Source of the DNA: Calditrichota bacterium
Lineage (GTDB): Bacteria > Zixibacteria > MSB-5A5 > GN15 > FEB-12
DNA: 12,958 bases
Direction of reading: 5' to 3'
Assembly: GCA_030641085.1 (NCBI GenBank)
Contig: DAOWIC010000166.1
Span: 1 to 12,958, forward strand
Part shown: piece after piece, positions 1-6,600 of the stretch
Layout of the letters: every line of letters begins with the position of its first letter
How positions within the stretch are numbered: position 1 is the stretch's first letter
Notes under the pieces: generated by a model
Told to the model about the DNA's origin: nothing
Databases searched by the model: none
Seen by the model: the letters and a program-made list of their open reading frames with translations, nothing else
Made by a program: the position numbers and the translations under genes

Positions 1-110
1 CGAAAGAATTCGGCGATCTGCCCACCAAGGCAAAGACGAGCGATGAAGTGGTTCACGTGATTGAGTGGCGCGACGGCAGCCTTTTGGATGTGATCCACAA
101 AACGGCGTAG
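1..110 (+). CDS. citF: C-terminal end of a probable citrate lyase alpha subunit (partial)
   Basis: The frame is open from the left edge (first complete codon at 3) to a TAG at 108-110, giving 35 residues. It ends in VIEWRDGSLLDVIHKTA. As I remember the family, citrate lyase alpha subunits (CitF, citrate:acetyl-ACP transferase) end in a very similar hydrophobic-(Y/W)RDG-(S/T)-hydrophobic-IDVVxQ-type tail, and that is the sole basis for the name. CitF moves citrate onto the acyl-carrier subunit during cytoplasmic citrate cleavage to acetate and oxaloacetate. No other cit genes are visible, because the window starts here. No terminator is obvious in the 90 nt that follow. Another CoA-transferase-like protein is possible, since only the extreme C-terminus is seen. 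Confidence 0.5.
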   Translation, partial: KEFGDLPTKAKTSDEVVHVIEWRDGSLLDVIHKTA

Positions 111-132
111 GAGATAAACGGAAAGGTAAGGG

Positions 133-160
133 TTGTCAAAAACCTCATTTTGGGTATATT
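133..160 (+). promoter_or_regulatory. Sigma70-like promoter for the first lipoprotein gene
   Basis: TTGTCA (133-138) and TATATT (155-160) each match the sigma70 consensus at 5 of 6 positions and are 16 nt apart. The start codon at 201 lies about 40 nt downstream of the -10 box, a normal 5' leader length. The -10 box continues as TATATTAGG, and a CTCA lies 11 nt from the start of the -35 box. Both features recur in the promoter at 1003-1031. Confidence 0.6.
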
Positions 161-200
161 AGGCACTTGTCAGGATCGAAACTGAAAGCTGGATAGAACA

Positions 201-845
201 ATGGAGGCACACAAAATCCAAAATCTCAATCTATTTTCCAAGGCGTCGCGTTACGGTCTAACCTTGGCGGCGCTGGCTCTGCTCGTTTTGGCTGTCGGCT
301 GCGGCAGCCAGGGGGGTGCAAACCTCGACAGCCAGATTGCTGTCGCTGAAGCCTCGGAGCAGGCGGTCCGAGATCTCGACTGGGCCGCGTACGCGAAGTT
401 GCTTCATCCCGATGAGCTGGCCAGTACACGGCAGATGCTGATGCCCGGCATTGACGCTGTCTCGCCGCCGACCGATTCTCTGACCGAAACTGACACGATC
501 GGTTTCTTCGGCGCCCAGTTCAACGCGCTTCAGATGAGAACCGCCGAGGATGAGGAGTTTTTCGCGGTCCTGATGGATGGTCTGTTCGCCAGCACGCCCG
601 ACCTGCAGGTGAGCTTCAGGGGTATGACCAGTCACGCTGTCGGTGCTGTTGCCGAGGGGGATACCCTGGTCCATGTCGTTATGCGCTCCCAAATGAGGAT
701 CCAGATGCGCGATGTGGATGAAGTGATGATCACCACTCTTCGTAAATACGGCGATGAGTGGAGGGTTGAGTTCTCGACTCAGGTTGAAGGGATTATCTTC
801 ACTCTGCACCAGGGTGTCATGCAAATGACCCAGCGCCGGCCGTAA
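201..845 (+). CDS. Putative lipoprotein, possible NTF2/SnoaL-like fold
   Basis: This 214-residue protein is not recognised by name. It starts with a polar, basic N-region (K5, K14, R17), a hydrophobic core at about residues 19-32, and the lipobox LAVGC with the acceptor Cys at 34. It should therefore be exported by Sec, lipidated, and anchored to a membrane facing the periplasm or outside. The mature part has an N-terminal helix (about 41-58, ending in RDLDWAAYAKLLHPDEL), a long helical middle, and alternating strands near the C-terminus ending with GDEWRVEF. A helix followed by a sheet with a WxV-type strand resembles small NTF2/SnoaL-like lipoproteins, but this is only an impression. The start at 201 gives a good signal peptide although the ribosome site is poor (GGAT at 191-194). 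It has its own promoter and a strong terminator, so it is probably monocistronic. Confidence 0.75.
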   Translation: MEAHKIQNLNLFSKASRYGLTLAALALLVLAVGCGSQGGANLDSQIAVAEASEQAVRDLDWAAYAKLLHPDELASTRQMLMPGIDAVSPPTDSLTETDTIGFFGAQFNALQMRTAEDEEFFAVLMDGLFASTPDLQVSFRGMTSHAVGAVAEGDTLVHVVMRSQMRIQMRDVDEVMITTLRKYGDEWRVEFSTQVEGIIFTLHQGVMQMTQRRP

Positions 846-878
846 GCAACCGTCGGCACCCGAATTCCATATCGATAT

Positions 879-921
879 GTCGCGGCGGGCGGGTCAAAAA
901 ACTCGCCCGCCCGACTTTTTT
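879..921 (+). terminator. Rho-independent terminator after the lipoprotein gene
   Basis: An 11-bp GC-rich stem pairs GGCGGGCGGGT (884-894) with ACTCGCCCGCC (901-911), with one G-T wobble and the A-rich loop CAAAAA. A flanking GTCG/CGAC can extend the stem with a small bulge. Six T residues follow at 916-921. It lies about 35 nt beyond the stop codon at 845, the expected place for ending this transcript. Confidence 0.9.
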
Positions 922-933
922 GGGCCTCTTGAC

Positions 934-980
934 GGGTTTGAACCGGCGTTGGCCGGCTGCAGAAGCCGGGTTCAGACCGG
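934..980 (+). repeat. Imperfect direct and inverted repeat in the intergenic region
   Basis: CGGGTTTGAACCGG (934-947 region) and CGGGTTCAGACCGG (968-981 region) are near-identical direct copies about 34 nt apart. Because each copy is close to palindromic, the pair can also fold as a hairpin: TGAACCGGC around 939-947 with GCCGGGTTCA at 965-974, with one bulged C. It lies between the terminator and the next promoter, and no T-run follows. It could be an operator or a leftover structured element, and no function can be assigned. Confidence 0.35.
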
Positions 981-1002
981 GCAAGTTATCTGCGAGTTAT
1001 GG

Positions 1003-1031
1003 TTGAAAAAAATCTCAGAATTTTCTATATT
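1003..1031 (+). promoter_or_regulatory. Sigma70-like promoter for the tryptophanase operon
   Basis: TTGAAA (1003-1008) and TATATT (1026-1031) are separated by the optimal 17 nt. The predicted transcript start is near 1037-1039, leaving a leader of about 120 nt before tnaA. The element shares TTG, an A-run, CTCA at the same offset, and TATATTAGG with the promoter at 133-160. Confidence 0.65.
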
Positions 1032-1157
1032 AGGTCCATGCAACCGGTAAATCATTTAGGTCTCGAGTACCATCGCCGGAAGGTGAAAGACGCCATATAA
1101 TAGCGCCTCCTTGTAAGGTAAACCGTAAACTGTAATTCCCTGGCAAAGAGGTAAATG
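1032..1157 (+). other. 5' leader of the tryptophanase operon, with its ribosome binding site
   Basis: The leader runs from the predicted transcript start to the tnaA start. AGAGGT at 1147-1152 is the ribosome binding site. Tandem ATG codons follow at 1155 and 1158, and the second is the better spaced (5 nt after the site against 2 nt). No Trp codon-bearing leader peptide of the E. coli TnaC type is present. The only small frame, 1038-1100 (20 codons), has no Trp and starts at the predicted +1. CCTTGTAAGG at 1109-1118 is a near-palindrome, but its loop is too short for a stable hairpin. Confidence 0.4.
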
Positions 1158-2564
1158 ATGAAACACAGAGGCCAACCGCCCGAGCCGTATCGAATAAAAT
1201 CCGTTGAACCGATCAGGTTGCTGCACCGACCCGAGCGCGAGAAGCGACTGATCGAGGCGTCCTACAATATCTTCGGACTTCGGGCGCAGGATATCTATAT
1301 CGATCTGCTGACCGATTCCGGCACCGGCGCCATGTCAACCCGCCAGTGGGCGGCGCTGATGATGGGCGATGAGACTTATGCCGGGGCGGTGTCGTTCCAG
1401 CACTTTGAGGAGACCGTCCGAAAAATCACCCGCAAACGATTCGTGATCCCGTGCCATCAGGGACGGTCGGCCGAGAACATGGTCTTCACGACGATTTTAG
1501 AGAAGGGCCAGTACATCGTCAACAACACCCATTTTGATACCACCCGGGCCAACACGCTCCATAAAGGAGGCATCGCGGTCGACCTGCCCTGCCCCGAGTC
1601 TACATCGCTCGAACCAAGCTCTTTCAAAGGGAACATGGATGTCGAGAAGCTGGAGAAGTTCATCAAGAAGCACGGGCGTGATAAAATCCCGATGGTTATC
1701 ATGACGGTGACCAACAACTCGGTCGGCGGCCAGCCGGTCTCGATGAAGAATATCAAAGAGGTTTCGGCGATCTGCAAAAAGCACAATATCCTGTACTTTT
1801 TCGACTGCGCCCGTTTCGCCGAGAACTGCTATTTCATCCGTCGCGACGAATCCGGTTACGCCGACAAGGCAATTGAAGATATCGCGGCTGAAATGTTCGA
1901 GCAGTGTGATGGCGTGATGATGTCGGCCAAAAAAGACGGACTGGCCAATATCGGCGGTTTTGTGGCCCTCAACGATGAGCGGCTCTATCAGAAGTTGACC
2001 GAACTAATGATTATCATCGAAGGTTTCCCGACCTATGGCGGTCTGGCCGGGCGTGATCTTGAGGTACTGGCGATCGGCCTTCAGGAGGTAATGGACTTTT
2101 CCTATCTCGATTTCCGGATCGAGCAGGTGGCTTACTTCGGGCGTCAGCTCAAACAGGCCGGGATGCCGATAGTGGAGCCGACCGGGGGGCACGCTGTTTT
2201 TGTCGATGCCGGGCAGTATCTGCCGCACATTCCAGCGGAGCGTTTCCCGGGGCAGGCCCTGACAACCGCTTTCTATATCGAAGGTGGCGTCCGGGTGGTG
2301 GAGATCGGCTCGCTCATGTTCGGCGGCGAAGATTTAACCAACGGTGAAAAACTGCTGGCACCGCGCGAGCTTGTCCGCATGGCTCTGCCACGACGGGTTT
2401 ATACCAACTCGCATCTGGACTATGTTGCCGGCGTGGCGCAGACAATCACCAACCGCAAAGAGAGTCTCACCGGTTATGAAATCGCCTGGGAGTCGGAGTT
2501 ACTGCGCCATTTCACCTGCCGGTTGAAGCCGGCCGCGCCCGAAGCGGTGCAGATGGAGTCCTGA
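1158..2564 (+). CDS. tnaA: Tryptophanase (L-tryptophan indole-lyase)
   Basis: This cytoplasmic PLP enzyme cleaves L-tryptophan to indole, pyruvate and ammonia (EC 4.1.99.1). Residue numbers count from the alternative ATG at 1155 (469 aa; 468 from the preferred ATG at 1158). The beta-eliminating lyase family signature is strong: PEPYRIKSVEP (9-19), IDLLTDSGTGAM (49-60), GDETYAG (71-77), HQGRSAEN (101-108), GGQPVSM (191-197), the PLP-contacting DCARFAEN (217-224), and the Schiff-base motif MSAKKD, with Lys260 as the probable PLP lysine. Two positions favour tryptophanase over tyrosine phenol-lyase. FDTT carries Asp128 where tyrosine phenol-lyase has Thr. VRVVEIG carries Ile384 where tyrosine phenol-lyase has its substrate-binding Arg. 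FVDAG followed by LPHIPAERFP is also tryptophanase-like. The length is normal and the gene is intact. It has its own promoter and is followed after 8 nt by a lipoprotein gene. No tnaB permease is nearby. Confidence 0.95.
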   Translation: MKHRGQPPEPYRIKSVEPIRLLHRPEREKRLIEASYNIFGLRAQDIYIDLLTDSGTGAMSTRQWAALMMGDETYAGAVSFQHFEETVRKITRKRFVIPCHQGRSAENMVFTTILEKGQYIVNNTHFDTTRANTLHKGGIAVDLPCPESTSLEPSSFKGNMDVEKLEKFIKKHGRDKIPMVIMTVTNNSVGGQPVSMKNIKEVSAICKKHNILYFFDCARFAENCYFIRRDESGYADKAIEDIAAEMFEQCDGVMMSAKKDGLANIGGFVALNDERLYQKLTELMIIIEGFPTYGGLAGRDLEVLAIGLQEVMDFSYLDFRIEQVAYFGRQLKQAGMPIVEPTGGHAVFVDAGQYLPHIPAERFPGQALTTAFYIEGGVRVVEIGSLMFGGEDLTNGEKLLAPRELVRMALPRRVYTNSHLDYVAGVAQTITNRKESLTGYEIAWESELLRHFTCRLKPAAPEAVQMES

Positions 2565-2572
2565 TCCGACCG

Positions 2573-3154
2573 ATGCTGCGCGCGGTAAGCATTTCATTCA
2601 TATTAGCACTGCTGATTAGTCCGGCCGGTTGCGTTAAAATCGAAACCGGCCAGACAGTCGAAGAGGCGCAGCAGTCATCGGAGCAACGCGCCGGTCGATT
2701 ACGCGCGACCTGGGCCAACAAGCTCAGCGGTGCGACGCCGACCGAGTTGGCGATCTATCTCACCGATCATTTTGACCAGACGACCGATATGTTCTTTCGA
2801 TATGGCGAGAGGATGACTCAGCAGTGGGAAGCAGGCAGCGAAGGCCGAGGCACCGAGATCAAGGCCGCCGAGATGCGCCAGGTGATTGATGCCTGGATCG
2901 CCGGAGAGAAACCGCTGCTCAAAGCGTATGAAGATAATCTCGAGTACGGCTTTGCGCGAATCAAAGAGACCGGTCATTATGATGAGGCTATGCTGCGACA
3001 GCTTGGCGCTCTGGTAGAAAAGTATTACGAGATTTATTCAGCCGTCTTCTATCCGGTCGGTAATCTCGAGGACTACGCTCACAAGCTGGAGCAGACAAAA
3101 TACGCGGCTAGACGCATGAGCGAAGAAACACGTTCGATGTTATCGGGTTTTTAG
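2573..3154 (+). CDS. Putative helical lipoprotein coupled to tnaA
   Basis: This 193-residue protein is not recognised. It opens with MLRAVSISFILALLISPAGC, a short hydrophobic signal with the probable lipid-acceptor Cys at 20. Pro at the -3 position makes the lipobox atypical, so type I cleavage is an alternative. The mature part looks almost wholly alpha-helical and charged, with amphipathic stretches at about 28-75, 85-130 and 133-190. It has no recognisable catalytic motif or transmembrane segment. Its ATG lies 8 nt after the tnaA stop, and the only nearby ribosome site, GGAG (2555-2558), is distant, so translation is probably coupled to tnaA. Such tight linkage suggests use under the same conditions, perhaps an envelope role linked to tryptophan or indole, but nothing in the sequence shows this. 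Confidence 0.75.
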   Translation: MLRAVSISFILALLISPAGCVKIETGQTVEEAQQSSEQRAGRLRATWANKLSGATPTELAIYLTDHFDQTTDMFFRYGERMTQQWEAGSEGRGTEIKAAEMRQVIDAWIAGEKPLLKAYEDNLEYGFARIKETGHYDEAMLRQLGALVEKYYEIYSAVFYPVGNLEDYAHKLEQTKYAARRMSEETRSMLSGF

Positions 3155-3203
3155 GCGGACAGTGCGTTAATCGTGTCAAAGAATGACATCATTTGCCCGA
3201 TTG

Positions 3204-3217
3204 TGAAATATATTTCA
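3204..3217. promoter_or_regulatory. Perfect 14-bp palindrome, operator-like
   Basis: TGAAATATATTTCA reads the same on both strands and lies 50 nt after the second lipoprotein gene, in DNA without a gene. TTG (3201-3203) and CAA (3219-3221) extend it with a one-base offset. It contains TATATT (3209-3214), the same -10 hexamer used by the window's other promoters, but no good -35 box sits at the right distance (ATGACA at 3183-3188 is 20 nt upstream). It could be a dimeric repressor site over a weak promoter. No regulator family can be named. Confidence 0.4.
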
Positions 3218-3314
3218 GCAATATTGCCGGTAGACAGGAGTAGGAAATTCATTGCCGGGCGTGAACCGAACAGTAGGGAAGGTTTGTTAAACTATTAAAG
3301 ATTAACCTCTTAGC

Positions 3315-3335
3315 GGACCAAGGAAGGTCTTTTTT
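3315..3335 (+). terminator. Weak candidate terminator of the tnaA operon
   Basis: GGACC (3315-3319) can pair with GGTCT (3326-3330), one pair being a wobble, around the loop AAGGAA, followed by a T-run at 3330-3335. The stem is short, and it lies 160 nt after the lipoprotein stop. The T-run makes it the best terminator candidate for the operon, but efficiency would be doubtful. Confidence 0.35.
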
Positions 3336-3410
3336 GATGGTTTGGCCAATAAATTGCTTTACTATTTTCGCGTATCTTGCGATATTACAACTGAATGTGG
3401 GAATATACGT

Positions 3411-3447
3411 CCCTTTCAAAGGGCTCAAGGCGCAGTCTGAAGCCCTT
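3411..3447. repeat. Overlapping, mutually exclusive inverted repeats at the porU promoter
   Basis: CCCTTTCAAAGGG (3411-3423) is a perfect dyad of 6-bp arms around one base. Its right arm is reused in a second dyad, AAGGGCT (3419-3425) with AGCCCTT (3441-3447), perfect over 7 bp with a 15-nt loop. The last arm overlaps the first two bases of the TTGACA box at 3446. As DNA this suggests an operator touching the -35 region. As RNA from an upstream transcript it could switch between two hairpins. Confidence 0.45.
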
Positions 3448-3472
3448 GACAAAATAGAGGGAACATTATATT
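3446..3472 (+). promoter_or_regulatory. Probable promoter of the porU-porV-peptidase cluster
   Basis: TTGACA (3446-3451) is a perfect -35 box. TATATT (3467-3472) follows after a short 15-nt spacer, and the overlapping TATTCT (3469-3474) gives 17 nt but a poorer match. A suboptimal spacer beside dyad repeats is typical of regulated promoters. The predicted start near 3479 would leave a leader of about 140 nt. A second -10-like TATAAT (3582-3587) lies closer to the gene but has no recognisable -35 box. Confidence 0.55.
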
Positions 3473-3622
3473 CTGCTGAGGTTTATACAGATTCAGGAGG
3501 TTTTGTATAGCTCTACGGTTAATGATTGAACTGTTTTTTTGTGTAAGTTGAACTTTAACTGATGGCCTCTGGCCGGAGCTATATAATACCGGACCCAGGG
3601 CCGGGATCTGCCCCGGTTTTGT
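3473..3622 (+). other. Structured leader of the porU cluster, with orphan SD and two hairpins
   Basis: The leader carries a perfect Shine-Dalgarno AGGAGG (3495-3500) with no ATG or GTG at usable spacing. It is followed by a hairpin of ACGGTT (3515-3520) with AACTGT (3529-3534, one wobble) and a T-run to 3540, which resembles a weak intrinsic terminator. A GC hairpin, CCGGG (3601-3605) with CCCGG (3612-3616), is followed by TTTT and ends 6 nt before the porU ATG, where a ribosome site should be. The 10-mer GGTTTTGTAT occurs at both 3499-3508 and 3615-3624. Together these suggest leader-based control of porU, but this is inferred. Confidence 0.35.
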
Positions 3623-6600
3623 ATGGAAAGACGTTTGTATAAACCTAATCTATTTCTTCTGCTGTTTCTCTCAATCAGCTTAAGCGTATCGGCCGGTATC
3701 GGAGATATTCAGGTCGTTTTGTCATCTGCCGACGAATTTCACTTCACCGTCACCGTGGATGCTGAGAGTCTGGACCGCTATATCGAAACCGATTCATCGC
3801 TGACCTTCTACAAATCAATCCAGGTCGGCCTTCCCGAGGGTGCGCGTGCCAGCTTGCTGTTCGCCCGGGGGAGTGACCTGCGGCCGTTTGAGAAGACGGT
3901 CAGCCTGTCCGAGACAGCTCGACCGCTGGTGCAGTTGTTGGAACCGAACCGGATTCGCGGCCGCCAGATAGCAACCGTGCAGATCTTTCCAGTCGTGGGC
4001 AGCCAGGTGTACGGGCAGGTTGAGGTAAAGCTTGTCTTCACCGGCGGCCTCCGAACGGGCGAACCGGTCAACGATCCGGTGTTTGATCGCATATTCAAAA
4101 ACGCCCTGGCCAATTACGGGCAGTTCATAAGCTGGCCTGCGGCCCCGCGGTCTCTAACGAAACCCTCCGCTGCCGCCGCCGGACCGTTCGCCGCGGGTGG
4201 CGAGTGGTTCCGCGTCGCCGTCAATCAGACCAGCCTGTATCGAGTCACCGGCGCTCAACTGTCGCAGGTCGGGGTTAATTTGAACGGTCTGGCGTCGGAT
4301 GACCTGCACCTGTATAACGGTGGCGGTGCACCCCTGCCGGTGTTTAACGAGGATCCCCGGCCGGAGTTTACCGAAGTGGCCGTGTACGTTAACGACGGCG
4401 GTGACGGCAGCTTCGACAGTGATGATTACCTTCTCTTTTATGGTGAGTCTCAGAATCGTTGGGTGTATGAAGCCGCCGATTCCGTTTATTACATCAACAA
4501 TGTCTATTTCGATCGAAATATATACTGGCTGACTATTTCCGATGATAGCGATGGTCAGCGCATGATCCTGACCGATGGTCCGCCCGGGGGCGGCGCGGTC
4601 GACAGTTTCGGCAGTCATCGCCGCCGGATTCACCTTGAGCAGGACAACCAGCTTTTGCGGTATAACGACGGCAAGATAACCGATTATTACAGTTGGTACT
4701 GGTCGGATGAAGAGCAGTTGAGTTTCTTCGCCTCCACACCCGGTATTGTTGCGGGCGACACGGTCGAGATCAATCTGGAGGGGGAGACTTTTGATCTGAC
4801 CGGCTCCGGCGACGACGATGGCTATATGAATATCTATGTCAATGATATTATCGGACTGGAGAAGGCGTGCAACCAACATGACTGTACTTATCGTTCGGCC
4901 TCCTTTTTTGACGGCTCCAACAAAATCGAACTCGAACTTTGGCCCAGCAGCGCGGCGCCGCCGCATTTTGATTATATCGAACTGGCTTACGAATGTGAAA
5001 ATATGCCAATCAACGACCGCGCCGACCTGACTATCGGAGCGTATAGCGGGGTCGCGGAAATAACCGTTATCGATGATTTCTCCAGTTCACCGCTGATCCT
5101 TGATATATCTGATCCGCATCGCCCTCTGATTCACACCGGCGCTACGGTCAGTTCCGGTCAACTGTCGTTCTACGCTGACATGACGGGGATCGCCTTCAAT
5201 CGTTTTTACCTCTGTCCGGAGTCGAAGGCGCTGGCGCCGCTGTCGATTGCGCGAGCCACCGTGACCGATCTTCACAACACCAACCGACAGGCGGATTGCA
5301 TCGTCATTACCGATGAGGTTTTCGAAAACGCTCTGGATGAGTTTGTCTCTTACCGCGGGTCCGAAGGACACGCCATCATGGTTGTAACAGTCGAAGAGAT
5401 TATGGACAACTTCGCTTTCGGTATGTTCGACCCGACCGCCATCCGCGATTATCTCAAGTACGCCTGGGAGAATTACCCGGCCCCGGCCCCGGCGGGAGTA
5501 CTGTTTGTGGGGGACGGCAGTTATGATTTCCTGGACCGGATGAATGTCAACTCGGCCAACTACGTGCCGCCCTATATACATGCCTATGACCGGACCTCGT
5601 CGGACGATAACTACGTTTACTTCGGTGACTACGGCCTGCTCGACAGCGATACCAGCTATACCGCTCTGGATCATGGTTTCGACATGATCGCGGCGCGCTG
5701 GCCGGTTAAATCGACCGCCGAGATCGCCGTAATTACCGATAAGATCAAGCGCTACGAATCGCCGACCGATTTTGGCATCTGGCGCAATAATATCACGCTG
5801 GTGGCCGATGATGAATTCGGCAATTTTGACAACGAGACTTTCCACACCACCCAGACCGAGGAGTTGGAGCAGTACCATATTCCGACCTACTTCAATCGGG
5901 ACAAGATTTACATGTGGGAATACCCGTTTGTCGGTACTTACAAGCCGGAAGTGAACGAGGCGATCATCAACTCGATCAACGACGGCACCCTGCTGATAAA
6001 CTACGTCGGCCACGGCAATCCTGATGTCTGGGCGCATGAGCGCGTATTCACCCGGGATAACGACTTGCCCCGCCTGAATAACCTTGATCGTCTGACCCTG
6101 GTCTTCGCCGCCTCCTGCGCGATAGGCTTTTTCGATCACCCGGCCAATGAAGGGATGGCTGAGGATCTGCTTTCGCTTGCCATTGGCGGCGCAGTGGGCG
6201 TGATCTCGGCGACAAGGCTGGTCTATTCCTCGCCTAACGCGGAGTTCAATCGGCAGGTGTTTGACATCCTGCTCTACGACGACGAGGTCTCCATATGTGA
6301 AGCGATGTATACCGCCAAGCTGCTTCGGCAGTACTCGGGTGGTGTGCCTGCCCCGGAGAAGAACGACCGCAACTATCTCTTTTTTGGCGACCCGTTTTTG
6401 AAACTGGGCGTACCCCGGCTTGATATCGAGTTTACGTCCGCACCGGACAGCCTGGTTGCTCTCCAGCCAGTCAGCGTCGGCGGTCGGGTAGTTGATGACG
6501 GGGGAGAGGTGTACGGCCATGATGGTACGCTCTTTGTGAATGTCTATGATTCCGAGCGACAGAAAACTTATCGCCCGACCAACGGCACCACTCAGACCAT

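Noticed and set aside
258..824. A 188-codon minus-strand frame opposite the first lipoprotein gene
   Set aside because: The + strand frame has a promoter, lipobox and terminator. The antisense protein has no recognisable features.
1032..1157. TnaC-type tryptophan-sensing leader peptide
   Set aside because: No small frame with a Trp codon before a Pro stall site is present in the leader.
1158..2564. Tyrosine phenol-lyase as an alternative for the PLP lyase
   Set aside because: Asp128 in FDTT and Ile384 in VRVVEIG match tryptophanase. Tyrosine phenol-lyase has Thr and Arg at these places.
3223..3258. Direct repeat ATTGCCGG (3223-3230 and 3251-3258)
   Set aside because: Two 8-mers 28 nt apart with different flanks, too short to separate from chance.
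4154..4966. A 270-codon open frame on the minus strand inside porU
   Set aside because: Same cause as above: no domain and no ribosome site seen.
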